DNA of 23,215 nt, taken from contig DAIELO010000005.1 of NCBI GenBank assembly GCA_027341705.1, forward strand, positions 1 to 23,215, given 5' to 3'. The notes below the pieces were generated by a model. The model had not been told where the DNA came from. It saw only the letters and a list, made by a program, of their open reading frames with translations, and searched no databases. The DNA is from Caryophanales bacterium (GTDB taxonomy: Bacteria > Bacillota > Bacilli > Alicyclobacillales > SLC66). Both the position numbers and the translations under genes were made by a program. Below are positions 8,209 through 16,138 of this stretch, one piece after another (position 1 is the stretch's first letter; each line of letters opens with the position of its first letter).

Positions 8209-8958
8209 TTACTCCATTAATTGGCGTATTTTTAATAAAATCCTTTTTTCTAAACGAGACACTTGAACTTGCGAAATGTGGAGCATTTCAGCCACTTCTG
8301 ACTGCGTTTTGTCCTTAAAAAATCGCATATAGATAATTAAACGCTCCCTTTCAGGTAATTGTGTCAGGGCATCGTGTAGTGTCAAGCGATCAAACCAAGT
8401 GTTTTCTTGTGCATCTGCAATTTGATCGACTAAAAAGATCGGATCTCCATCATTTTCAAATACCGTTTCATGAATCGATGCGGGGAGTCTCATTGCTTCT
8501 TGTGCTAAAATCACCTCAGCCGGCTCGATGTGTAATGCTTCTGCAATTTCATTAAGTTGAGGTTGCCTGCCGAGCGATTTAGCCAATTCATCCCTCATAT
8601 TGCGAATATGTCTGGCAGTTTCTTTCAATGAACGACTCACTTTGATTGCATGATCATCTCGCAAAAATCGTTGAATTTCACCAATAATCATGGGAACTGC
8701 GTAAGTGGAAAACTTGACATCATAGCTTAAATCAAACTTATCGATCGCCTTCATCAATCCGATACAGCCAATCTGAAATAAGTCCTCCGCATCGTATCCA
8801 CGTCCTAAAAATCGTTGAACGACAGCCCATACTAAGCGCTGATTATGTATCACCAACTCATCTCTGGCCATCAGTTCTCCATGTTGGCTCAAAAGGATCA
8901 ATTCACGAATCCTATCATCAGGCAATTTCAAGTCTTCTCGCAGTGCGCCGTGCTCCAT
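8209..8958 (-). CDS. sigF: RNA polymerase sigma-F factor (forespore)
   Basis: The first forespore-specific sigma factor, held inactive by SpoIIAB until septation. The length is 249 aa. Region 2 is visible as RGYDAEDLFQIGCIGLMKAI, followed by KFSTYAVPMIIGEIQRFLRD. Region 3 follows (KETARHIRNMRDEL). Region 4 has a C-terminal helix-turn-helix with QSEVAEMLHISQVQVSRLEK. The ATG start has GAGGTG at 6 nt and lies 3 nt after the spoIIAB stop. Third gene of the spoIIA operon. SigG is a close paralogue, but the spoIIAA-spoIIAB context identifies SigF. Confidence 0.97.
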   Translation of the reverse strand: MEHGALREDLKLPDDRIRELILLSQHGELMARDELVIHNQRLVWAVVQRFLGRGYDAEDLFQIGCIGLMKAIDKFDLSYDVKFSTYAVPMIIGEIQRFLRDDHAIKVSRSLKETARHIRNMRDELAKSLGRQPQLNEIAEALHIEPAEVILAQEAMRLPASIHETVFENDGDPIFLVDQIADAQENTWFDRLTLHDALTQLPERERLIIYMRFFKDKTQSEVAEMLHISQVQVSRLEKRILLKIRQLME

Positions 8959-8961
8959 AAG

Positions 8962-9411
8962 TTACACCTCAGAATAAATTGCGCGTTTTGAAGTTTTAAA
9001 GTGTTTAATAAGCCGAATGGTCGTACCATTACCCGCTTCCGATTCTACGTAAAATTGGTCTACAAAACTTTCCATAATGGTAAAACCCATCCCCGACCGC
9101 TCAAGATCTGGTCTAGAAGTATACAAAGGCTGTTTGGCTTGTTCTAGATCTTGAATCCCACATCCATGATCAGTGATGACAAGTTCCATTCTATCACCTG
9201 TAATATTACAATTCAAGTATATATAGCCAATTGTTTCCGAGTAACCATGAATGATTGAATTTGTTACCGCTTCAGATACTACCGTTTTAATTTCGTTAAT
9301 TTCCTCTAAAGTAGGATTTAACTGTGCGGCAAAGGCTGCTACTGCCACTCGAGCAAACGATTCATTTTCTGAAAGACTTACAAAATTAAGGTTCATTTCG
9401 TTTTCAAACAT
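8962..9411 (-). CDS. spoIIAB: Anti-sigma-F factor, serine kinase
   Basis: Binds and inhibits SigF and phosphorylates SpoIIAA. The length is 149 aa. The GHKL ATP-binding fold shows the N box ([11 protein letters not shown]), the G1-type [11 protein letters not shown] and the [11 protein letters not shown] lid region. The ATG overlaps the last base of the spoIIAA TAA stop (TAATG) and has a strong AAAGGAGG site. Dosage of SpoIIAA and SpoIIAB is therefore translationally linked. Confidence 0.97.
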   Translation of the reverse strand: MFENEMNLNFVSLSENESFARVAVAAFAAQLNPTLEEINEIKTVVSEAVTNSIIHGYSETIGYIYLNCNITGDRMELVITDHGCGIQDLEQAKQPLYTSRPDLERSGMGFTIMESFVDQFYVESEAGNGTTIRLIKHFKTSKRAIYSEV

Positions 9412-9770
9412 TATTGCAAACCTCCTTTCATGTCATGCAATGCCTCATTACTTGAATGGTAAATATGCATAATTTTTTGTAAACCAGCTATCTGAACCAC
9501 TTTTTCAAGCGGATGAGGAATATTCACAATCGCCATTTCTCCTCCTAAAGACCTGATTTTACGATAACGGCCCAAAATCACACCAAGACCAGAACTATCC
9601 ATAAATGTGAGTCCACCCAGATCAAGTATCAGCCAAGTATCATGATGCACTTCAAGTTCCAAATCCAGTGCACCTCGCACCGTTTCAGCACTGTGATGAT
9701 CCAGTTCCCCGGTTAACACAGCCACTAAAAAACGTTGATCGCGTTTTGTTTCCAATTCAAGATTCACCAT
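9411..9770 (-). CDS. spoIIAA: Anti-sigma-F factor antagonist (STAS domain)
   Basis: Its unphosphorylated form binds SpoIIAB and frees SigF. The STAS domain fills the protein. The phosphorylatable serine is S59 in [15 protein letters not shown], matching Ser58 of B. subtilis. [12 protein letters not shown] marks the N-terminal strand. The longest ORF starts at an ATG at 9798-9800, but that codon falls at the predicted SigH transcript start and has no ribosome site. The ATG at 9768-9770 (or the GTG directly after it) follows CAGGTGG and gives 119 aa, close to the usual 117. It is the first gene of the spoIIA operon. Confidence 0.95.
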   Translation of the reverse strand: MVNLELETKRDQRFLVAVLTGELDHHSAETVRGALDLELEVHHDTWLILDLGGLTFMDSSGLGVILGRYRKIRSLGGEMAIVNIPHPLEKVVQIAGLQKIMHIYHSSNEALHDMKGGLQ

Positions 9771-9803
9771 ATCCACCTGCCCTGTATGTCTTTCATGCAT
9801 TGA

Positions 9804-9830
9804 TTTCGCTGTCGTATATGGTTTTCCTGC
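9804..9830 (-). promoter_or_regulatory. SigH-type promoter of spoIIAA-spoIIAB-sigF
   Basis: The leftward strand reads GCAGGAAAA (9822-9830), exactly matching the SigH -35 pattern RnAGGAWWW. An 11-nt spacer and AGCGAAA (9804-9810) follow, one base from RnnGAAT. In Bacillus the spoIIA operon is transcribed by SigH RNA polymerase. Confidence 0.7.
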
Positions 9831-9831
9831 C

Positions 9832-9870
9832 TCTCGACAAAAGTAGTGCTATTTCATGGAAATTTGACAC
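9832..9870 (-). promoter_or_regulatory. Two Spo0A-box-like sites upstream of the spoIIA promoter
   Basis: Read leftward, TGTCGAG lies within 9833-9839, next to the SigH -35, and TGTCAAA lies within 9863-9869. Each differs from the Spo0A box TGTCGAA at one position. Their placement mirrors activation of spoIIA by phosphorylated Spo0A in Bacillus. The second box overlaps a TTGACA on the plus strand and so faces the divergent regulator gene. Confidence 0.5.
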
Positions 9871-9902
9871 GAGAAATTTTTTTTAAAAGTTTTTAATGAA
9901 TA

Positions 9903-9911
9903 TGTTATATT
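9903..9911 (+). promoter_or_regulatory. Extended -10 element for the XRE-TPR gene
   Basis: The plus strand reads TGTTATATT, matching TGnTATAAT at all but one position. It lies about 23 nt before the first ATG, with only an AT-rich, weak -35 (TTAAAA at 9883-9888) upstream. Confidence 0.4.
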
Positions 9912-9937
9912 GGATTTTGAAAGGAGATTGAAAATGA

Positions 9938-11248
9938 ATGATAAAAAAACCATTAACATTAGGAGCTAAAATTAAATCTTTACGGTTATCTAAGGGGTTA
10001 ACTCAAGGTGAACTGACACGTGGCGAAATCACAGCAGGACTGATTAGTCAAATTGAATCGGATCGTGTGGCACCATCATTGCGCGTGATCACGTTATTAG
10101 CAGAACAATTAGGAGTAACCCCCCATGAACTGCTTGATGAAGTAGAGACGCGCAACTTACAGATGCAAGCATTGAAAGAAGCAAAGGAACTACTTACACA
10201 AATGAATGGAGAAGCAGCACTTCCGCTTCTGCTACAATTACTAGAAGCTAGTGTTTCTTACATTTCCATCGTGGAGCTGAAACTTGATATTGCCTATGCA
10301 AAAGAAATAATTGGTGATATTGAGACTGCAATCAGCTATTATGCCGATGTGGAACAATATACTTTTACCCATGAAGATCATTGGCTAGGTGCGCAATGCA
10401 TGAATCATCAAGGTGAGTTGTATTTTCGTTTAGGAAGAATTCCACTTGCGCTTCACTGTTTTAAAAAAGCGCTCAATTTTTTAACTGAACTCTCCTCTCC
10501 ACCTATCCAACAAATATGTAATACGCGCAAAAACATCAGCATTTGCGCGTATCGTCTAGGTAATACAGAGCAGGCACAAGAACAAGCGGAATTAGCCTAT
10601 CACGAATTACAAGGAACTTCCTATATCAGTGAAATGGCTGAGTTGTGCCATATTTTAAGTGTGCTTTACGTCAGTCAAGACAACAAGGACAAAGCCCAAC
10701 AGTTTGCACTTGATTCCGTCAGTATCTATCGCTCCCTTGGGATGGAAGCCCAATTGACTGATGCCAAAATGAATTATGCGATTGTACTTAAGGAGTCAGG
10801 TGATATCAATAATGCCTTATCCGTACTCCCTAGCGTTATCTCTGAATATTATCACCAAAATCGCAACCTTGAATTGTCAAATGCCTGGGCTGAAAGAGCC
10901 TCCTGTGAAATCATGTTAACTCAGTACGACAATGCAGAACGCAGTCTAGAGCGAAGTTTTTCTTTAGCTGAACCTGATAGCTTAGAATATGCCGAATCAC
11001 TACGAATTCGCGGGATACTAGAAGCAGAACGCGAACAGACGGAAAAGGCAATTGAAAGCTTAGAGTCTGCGCTCTCCCTTTTACTCAAAATGCAAAAATA
11101 CATGACCAGCGAGCAAGTACTGCGTAGATTAAAGACACTATATACGACAATTGGTGATCAAATTCACTCATTTGAAAGCCATGAACGCATATGTACCCTG
11201 GTGGCACGCATCAGGCATCAAAAGATGACCACATTCATTACTCCTTAA
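9938..11248 (+). CDS. XRE-family helix-turn-helix regulator with TPR repeats
   Basis: A probable transcription regulator of 436 aa. Residues 8-66 form an XRE/HTH_3 DNA-binding domain (LGAKIKSLRLSKGLTQGEL, then LISQIESDRVAPSL). From about 75 to the end the protein is helical with repeated TPR-like pairs, for example GDIETAISYYADVEQY, GRIPLALHCFKKALNF, GNTEQAQEQAELAYHE and GDINNALSVL. This architecture is shared with peptide-sensing RRNPP regulators such as NprR and PlcR, so binding a small peptide is possible; no partner peptide gene is visible nearby. It sits on the opposite strand between spoIIAA and dacF, is divergent from spoIIA, and overlaps the dacF 3' end by 11 nt. The start is uncertain: an ATG at 9934, out of frame, has better ribosome-site spacing than the ATG at 9938. 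Confidence 0.85.
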   Translation: MIKKPLTLGAKIKSLRLSKGLTQGELTRGEITAGLISQIESDRVAPSLRVITLLAEQLGVTPHELLDEVETRNLQMQALKEAKELLTQMNGEAALPLLLQLLEASVSYISIVELKLDIAYAKEIIGDIETAISYYADVEQYTFTHEDHWLGAQCMNHQGELYFRLGRIPLALHCFKKALNFLTELSSPPIQQICNTRKNISICAYRLGNTEQAQEQAELAYHELQGTSYISEMAELCHILSVLYVSQDNKDKAQQFALDSVSIYRSLGMEAQLTDAKMNYAIVLKESGDINNALSVLPSVISEYYHQNRNLELSNAWAERASCEIMLTQYDNAERSLERSFSLAEPDSLEYAESLRIRGILEAEREQTEKAIESLESALSLLLKMQKYMTSEQVLRRLKTLYTTIGDQIHSFESHERICTLVARIRHQKMTTFITP

Positions 11249-12446
11249 CACCCAACAAGAACATTTTGTGCAAAGATCTACCTAACATTTCCCACCACGA
11301 CACAGGCTGAACGTCAGCAACTGCTAAAAGTGGCACGCGAGCAGTGGTTCGTCCTTGAAATAAGACAACGACATGACCGACCACTTGGCCCTTTTTAACA
11401 GGTGCTTTAAGAGGATGAATTTCAGTGATAACCTGGCCCATTGGTCGGGTTTCATCTTTTTTTATGAGCTGTGTCACCGTGCGTGATGCAATCGCCGCTA
11501 CGGCTGTCGATTCGCCTTTTGACACGGGCACCAGTGTCACCACTTGACCCTTTTTAAACACTGATTTGGCGCTGTATTGACTAAACGCATAGTTCATCAT
11601 TTCCACGACTTCCGCGTTCCTTACAGCCGAACTCGGCTCGCCTAGCACCACGGCAATCATGCGCAAATCACCTCGTTTTGCACTAGCAGACAAACAATAT
11701 AACGATTCTGAGGTGTATCCCGTCTTCACTCCATCCATCCCTTGATAAAAATGAACAAGCTTATTAGTATTGACCAGCCAAAACGGCTTAGCTGTATTTT
11801 TTCGCAGATGGTCACTAAATGAACCTGAAAAACGGGTCACGCCCTCATGATTCAAAAGTTCCTTGGAAATGATCGCGACATCATAAGCAGACGAGTAGTG
11901 CTGCGGTGCAGGAAGCCCATTCGTATTGACAAAATGAGAATCATGCAATCCCAATTGATGAGCCTTGTCATTCATTTTTCGGATAAAATTTGCTTCTGAT
12001 CCCGCTACGTGTTCAGCTACAGCGACTGCGGCATCATTAGCCGATGCCATTGCAATGCCCTTCATCAAATCAGAGAGCGTCATACTTTCCCCGGGCTTCA
12101 AAAAAATCTGCGACCCGCCCATGCTGGCAGCATGATCAGATACTCGCACCGTATCATATAAATGCACCTGTCTTTTATCGATCGCCTCAAAGATTAACAA
12201 CATGGTCATCACTTTCGTCACACTGGCAATCGGCAAGTGGGTATGCTCGTTTTTGGAAAACAATACAGTCCCTGTTCCTGCATCCATCAAAATGGCTGCT
12301 TTAGCGTGTTGGGCTAACGTGGGTTGCCATGATTCACTTTGTGCACTACATATGATTGGCTGTGTAAAAAGCAAAATCGCCCCTCCTGCAAGACCTGCAA
12401 TGAACAAGCGACTGTTTTTATGGTGTTTCCCATGATGTAAGTACAC
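11238..12446 (-). CDS. dacF: D-alanyl-D-alanine carboxypeptidase DacF
   Basis: A forespore penicillin-binding protein that trims spore peptidoglycan stem peptides; named by its place upstream of the spoIIA region. The GTG start at 12444-12446 follows AGGGGGAG at 7 nt and gives 402 aa with a basic n-region (HHGKHHKNSR), a hydrophobic core and cleavage near CSA-Q. The longest ORF would begin at 12512 and would push the signal peptide inward. Motifs are intact: S75-V-T-K78, S136-A-N138 and K242-T-G244. The C-terminus has a short amphipathic stretch (SLHKMFLLG) that could bind the membrane. It lies about 71 nt after pdp, with a forespore-type promoter candidate between, and converges on the XRE-TPR gene. 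Confidence 0.92.
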   Translation of the reverse strand: MYLHHGKHHKNSRLFIAGLAGGAILLFTQPIICSAQSESWQPTLAQHAKAAILMDAGTGTVLFSKNEHTHLPIASVTKVMTMLLIFEAIDKRQVHLYDTVRVSDHAASMGGSQIFLKPGESMTLSDLMKGIAMASANDAAVAVAEHVAGSEANFIRKMNDKAHQLGLHDSHFVNTNGLPAPQHYSSAYDVAIISKELLNHEGVTRFSGSFSDHLRKNTAKPFWLVNTNKLVHFYQGMDGVKTGYTSESLYCLSASAKRGDLRMIAVVLGEPSSAVRNAEVVEMMNYAFSQYSAKSVFKKGQVVTLVPVSKGESTAVAAIASRTVTQLIKKDETRPMGQVITEIHPLKAPVKKGQVVGHVVVLFQGRTTARVPLLAVADVQPVSWWEMLGRSLHKMFLLGVKE

Positions 12447-12479
12447 GATTGTACTCCCCCTCATCCTGATTCTTACAGG

Positions 12480-12509
12480 TAGTTTGCACGAGGTGGGTAA
12501 AGGTATGTA
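12480..12509 (-). promoter_or_regulatory. Possible forespore (SigF/SigG-type) promoter of dacF
   Basis: The leftward strand reads TACATA (12504-12509), a 17-nt spacer, then CAAACTA (12480-12486). The -10 differs at one base from the SigG form CATACTA, and the -35 resembles TGMATA. dacF is SigF-dependent in B. subtilis. Confidence 0.4.
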
Positions 12510-12517
12510 CACATTAT

Positions 12518-13846
12518 TTATGAGGAGTAATATTCGGTGTCTTGTGCGGTCACTCTTGCATAAATCAATGGGCCTAGTTGCGGACGTTCATTGCTCCAAC
12601 GTAACGTGTCATTCAATAAAATAGACGTCGCCTGTGCCTCTTGTTCTGAACGGGCGTGAATGGTGGCCAGCACTTCCCCCTCGCGAATAAAATCACCAAC
12701 TCCCACACGAAACACTATCCCAGGGCGCGGATCAATATCGTCCTCCTTGCGTATTCTTCCGGCACCTAGCCCCATTGCCAACCTCCCGATTGCCAGTGCA
12801 TCGACACCAGCTAAATAGCCAGTTTGTGTAGCGTGAACTGGTAACTTGACAGGTGCCTCCGGAAGCATTGGCATATTTTTATCCTCATCCCAAGTTCCAC
12901 CTTGATGGATAATCATGCGTTTTAGGAGTTGTACCGCTTTTCCGGTCTTTAGTACGTCACGCACTGCGGCGATCGCTTCCTCCATCGAAATTCCCCGTGC
13001 GAGGCTGACCATTTCTGCTGCTAATGTGCTGCTGACAGACAAAAGATCCTGGGCTCCATTGCCTTGAAGCGTCTCGATCGCTTCCCTAACTTCTAGCGCA
13101 TTACCTATCGTGAGGCCTAGTGGTTGATTCATATCGGTCACATAAGCCACCACTCTGCGATCAAGATGTTCTCCAATATGAGCCATGGCCTTGGCAAGTC
13201 CTACTGCTTGAACGACTGTTTTCATGAAGGCTCCTTGACCGTATTTCACGTCAAGCACAATATTTTTTGCCCCAGCTGCTATTTTTTTACTCATAATGGA
13301 AGACGCGATCAAGGGAACAGCCTCAATCGTAGCCGTCACATCACGCAACGCATAGATTAGTTTGTCCGCAGGAGCCAAATCAGCCGTTTGACCAGAAATC
13401 ACCAGTCCCAACTGCTCTAGTTGCGACATGAACTCTTGTGTGGTCAGTGTCGTTCGTAATCCTGGGATCGACTCAAGCTTATCGACCGTGCCACCAGTGT
13501 GTCCTAGTCCTCTGCCCGACATTTTTGCCACTTTCACACCACAAGCTGCCGCAAGCGGTATCGTAATGAGCGATGTCTTATCCCCCACTCCACCGGTGCT
13601 ATGCTTGTCCGCAGAGTGCTCAAAATACTCACCAAGGTCAAGTACTTCGCCAGACGTCACCATCGCACTAGTCAGTGCGCCTGTTTCTTCTGACGTCATC
13701 CCTTTTAAGTAGACGGCCATCAACCATGCCGCCATTTGATAATCTGGTATTTCTTTGCGAGCATAACTGTGAATCCAACGATTAAGCGCGTCTTGGGAAT
13801 GGATCTGACCGTCTCTCTTGGCTTGAATAAATTCAATCGGATTCAT
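12518..13846 (-). CDS. pdp: Pyrimidine-nucleoside phosphorylase
   Basis: Phosphorolyses uridine and thymidine to the base and (deoxy)ribose 1-phosphate. The length is 442 aa, typical of the thymidine/pyrimidine phosphorylase family. The phosphate-binding loop KHSTGGVGDKTS lies near residue 81. GRGLGHTGGTVDKLES and DVKYGQGAFMK follow, and the C-terminal barrel-sandwich domain carries GAGRIRKEDDIDPRPG. The ATG start overlaps the deoB stop (ATGA) and has GAGGTGC upstream. It feeds deoxyribose 1-phosphate to the next enzyme, DeoB, encoded just upstream. Confidence 0.95.
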   Translation of the reverse strand: MNPIEFIQAKRDGQIHSQDALNRWIHSYARKEIPDYQMAAWLMAVYLKGMTSEETGALTSAMVTSGEVLDLGEYFEHSADKHSTGGVGDKTSLITIPLAAACGVKVAKMSGRGLGHTGGTVDKLESIPGLRTTLTTQEFMSQLEQLGLVISGQTADLAPADKLIYALRDVTATIEAVPLIASSIMSKKIAAGAKNIVLDVKYGQGAFMKTVVQAVGLAKAMAHIGEHLDRRVVAYVTDMNQPLGLTIGNALEVREAIETLQGNGAQDLLSVSSTLAAEMVSLARGISMEEAIAAVRDVLKTGKAVQLLKRMIIHQGGTWDEDKNMPMLPEAPVKLPVHATQTGYLAGVDALAIGRLAMGLGAGRIRKEDDIDPRPGIVFRVGVGDFIREGEVLATIHARSEQEAQATSILLNDTLRWSNERPQLGPLIYARVTAQDTEYYSS

Positions 13847-15021
13847 TGTAAGTGCACCTCAATCTGCGGGTAAAAACTACTGCCAAAAGGCCAATCAATG
13901 TGCAAATACTCAGCTATCGTTGCCCCTAGATCCGCATAGGTATCGCGGCAACCCAGTCCAATGGCAGTTGTCATACGCTTATTGTAGACTAGCAACGGAA
14001 CGCCCTCTCGGCTGTGATCAGTTGATGGTGTCGTCGGGTCGCAACCGTGATCGGCTGTGATCATCAACAGGTCATCATCGCTCATAAGAGCTATAATTTC
14101 TGGCAGCCTGCTGTCAAACGCTTCAATTGCATGAGCAAAGCCAACAGGGTCATTACGATGACCGTACAACATATCAAAATCCACTAAGTTTGTAAAAATA
14201 AGCGCAGAGCCTTGTGTATGATCCAACGCTGCGATTGTTTTTGTGATGCCATCATCATTGCTAGTGGTATGAATGCCCGTGGTAATGCCATGCCCACCGT
14301 AAATATCTTCAATCTTACCGATTCCGATCACAGGAATCTGATTGTCTACTAATTTATTCAATAGAGTATACCCAAAATCTCGTGAATAATCTCTGCGATT
14401 AGACGTTCTCACATAATGACCAGATGTGCCGATAAACGGTCGAGCAATCACACGTCCTACACCATGTCGTCCTGTAAGCAATTGCCTAGCCTGTTCACAG
14501 ATGCGATATAGTTCTTCTAGAGGTATGACCTCTTCATGCGCTGCCACCTGAAATACACTATCTCCTGATGTGTATACAATGGGACTACCTGTTCGCACAT
14601 GTTCATCGCCAAGTTCCGCAATGATCTGTGTGCCACTAGCAGGCTTATTGCCCAACGTTTGGCGACCTATTGCCTGTTCAAAAGGAGTCATAATATCAGG
14701 TGGAAACCCTTGCGGATAAGTGGGCAATGGTTCTGTCAGTGTGACACCGACAAATTCATAATGACCGTTTGTCGTGTCTTTGCCAGCTGACTTTGGGATC
14801 ATATAACCATAAGCACCATGAATTGCTTCGTGTGAAGACGTACCAGCAATCGCGGTGACTCTACCTAACCCCAATGCTGCAAGGTGAGGAATTCGCAGGC
14901 CACCGACTGCTTTCGCTGTGTTGCCGATGGTGTTCGCGTTAGCATCGCCATACTTCGCTGCATCAGGTGCCTGACCAACGCCAACTGAATCAAGCACAAT
15001 TAATAGGATACGACGTGACAT
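13843..15021 (-). CDS. deoB: Phosphopentomutase
   Basis: Interconverts (deoxy)ribose 1-phosphate and 5-phosphate, an alkaline-phosphatase-superfamily metalloenzyme with two Mn ions. The length is 392 aa. Metal-ligand regions are LLIVLDSVGVGQAPDA at the N-terminus and MITADHGCDPT, then TDHSREGVPLL, near the C-terminus. The phosphorylated-threonine region is SAGKDTTNGHYEF. The longest ORF begins at 15039, but the ribosome site AAGGAAGGT lies inside it. The ATG at 15019-15021, 6 nt later, gives the usual MSRRILLIVLD start. The stop overlaps the pdp ATG, and the ribosome site sits right after the xerD stop. Confidence 0.96.
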   Translation of the reverse strand: MSRRILLIVLDSVGVGQAPDAAKYGDANANTIGNTAKAVGGLRIPHLAALGLGRVTAIAGTSSHEAIHGAYGYMIPKSAGKDTTNGHYEFVGVTLTEPLPTYPQGFPPDIMTPFEQAIGRQTLGNKPASGTQIIAELGDEHVRTGSPIVYTSGDSVFQVAAHEEVIPLEELYRICEQARQLLTGRHGVGRVIARPFIGTSGHYVRTSNRRDYSRDFGYTLLNKLVDNQIPVIGIGKIEDIYGGHGITTGIHTTSNDDGITKTIAALDHTQGSALIFTNLVDFDMLYGHRNDPVGFAHAIEAFDSRLPEIIALMSDDDLLMITADHGCDPTTPSTDHSREGVPLLVYNKRMTTAIGLGCRDTYADLGATIAEYLHIDWPFGSSFYPQIEVHLQ

Positions 15022-15039
15022 AGTTCTACCTTCCTTCAT

Positions 15040-15927
15040 TCAAGCACGCGGATGACTGTTTTGATATGCCTTTTGCAAGTGAGTCTTAGTGACGTGCGTG
15101 TAAATTTGTGTGGTGCCGATGTCTGCATGGCCAAGCATTTCTTGCACAGATCGTAGATCAGCACCATTTTCAAGCAAATGCGTGGCAAATGAATGGCGCA
15201 GTGTGTGTGGAGATAAAGGCGTACGAATACCGGCAACGCGAGCGTACTTTTTAATCATCTTCCAAAATCCCTGCCTTGTTAATCGTACGCCAGAATGATT
15301 GACAAAAAGCGCTAGTTCTTGCCCCACATCCACAATACTAGGCCGCACTTGCAGCAGGTATTTTTCTAATGAGATCCTCGCGTAGTTGCCGACTGGGATA
15401 ATTCGTTCTTTTGATCCTTTGCCAAAGCATCGCAAAAATGACGAGTGGATGTTGAAATCAGCCACGTTTAATGAGATCAACTCACTCACTCGGATTCCCG
15501 TGGCGTAAAGCAACTCAAGCATCGCTTTGTCCCTGATGCCAAAAGGATGACTCGTGTCAGGAGCCGCAAGTAGTTGTTCGACTTCTTCAAAACTAATCAC
15601 CTTAGGTAAACGGCGATCCGGCTTTGGTGTTTCTAGTAATTGCGCGGGATCTTCCGGAATAATCTGCTCTTGATGCAGATAAGAAAAGAACGAACGAATA
15701 CTCGAAAGATGCCGAGCCACGGTCGCTGTTTTGAATCCTTTGGTGCGCTTAAACTGCATATAACCGATGAGCATTCGATAATCTACGTCTAAAATACTAG
15801 TAATCCCTTGAGCCTCAAGGTAGTCTAGCCAATCACCAAGATCTCGTTCATAGGCGGCAAGTGTATTGGTAGAAAGTCCCCGTTCTACCGCGAGATAGTG
15901 AATATAGTCTTCTACATAATGATCCAT
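15040..15927 (-). CDS. xerD: Tyrosine recombinase XerD
   Basis: A site-specific recombinase that, with XerC, resolves chromosome dimers at dif. The length is 295 aa. The N-terminal SAM-like core-binding domain (about 1-105) has YLAVERGLSTNTLAAYERDL. The catalytic residues of the C-terminal domain are all visible: R146 (ATGIRVSEL), a lysine in the FGKGSKER beta-hairpin, H241-x-x-R244, H267 (MLGHADI) and the nucleophile Y276 (TQIYTH). The ATG start follows GGGGGTG. XerC is related, but the place next to deoB, pdp and dacF matches Bacillus xerD (ripX). Confidence 0.93.
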   Translation of the reverse strand: MDHYVEDYIHYLAVERGLSTNTLAAYERDLGDWLDYLEAQGITSILDVDYRMLIGYMQFKRTKGFKTATVARHLSSIRSFFSYLHQEQIIPEDPAQLLETPKPDRRLPKVISFEEVEQLLAAPDTSHPFGIRDKAMLELLYATGIRVSELISLNVADFNIHSSFLRCFGKGSKERIIPVGNYARISLEKYLLQVRPSIVDVGQELALFVNHSGVRLTRQGFWKMIKKYARVAGIRTPLSPHTLRHSFATHLLENGADLRSVQEMLGHADIGTTQIYTHVTKTHLQKAYQNSHPRA

Positions 15928-15943
15928 CTATTTCACCCCCACT

Positions 15944-16096
15944 CTATGGACCGGCAAATAGCCAATCGGCCATTTGCCTTTGCCAGAGTGAAACATGACC
16001 AGCCGCGCTATGTAACATCCATCCAGAAAAATGAGTGGACAATAAAAAAAACGCATAACTTAGCATGAGAGTCACAACAGATGCAAATAGACGCAT
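15944..16096 (-). CDS. Small single-pass membrane protein, possibly YqzK-like (DUF4227)
   Basis: A 50-codon ORF with a strong AAGGAGGAG ribosome site 6-7 nt before its ATG, ending 16 nt before xerD. The product has a hydrophobic N-terminal half (MRLFASVVTLMLSYAFFLLS) and an amphipathic C-terminal half ending in ADWLFAGP. In Bacillus a small one-pass membrane protein, YqzK, is encoded just upstream of xerD. The size, topology and aromatic C-terminus here are similar, but sequence identity is too low to be sure by eye. Function unknown; probably co-transcribed with xerD. Confidence 0.65.
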   Translation of the reverse strand: MRLFASVVTLMLSYAFFLLSTHFSGWMLHSAAGHVSLWQRQMADWLFAGP

Positions 16097-16138
16097 TTGC
16101 ACTCCTCCTTGCTATGCTTTATGCGTCATATCCACCCA

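Noticed and set aside
9771..9800. Upstream ATG for spoIIAA at 9798-9800
   Set aside because: It falls at the predicted SigH transcript start, has no ribosome site, and would add residues not seen in the family.
9864..9897. TTGACA at 9864-9869 as the -35 of the XRE-TPR promoter
   Set aside because: No -10-like hexamer lies 16-18 nt downstream; the nearest (TTTAAT) is 22 nt away. The extended -10 at 9903-9911 is more likely.
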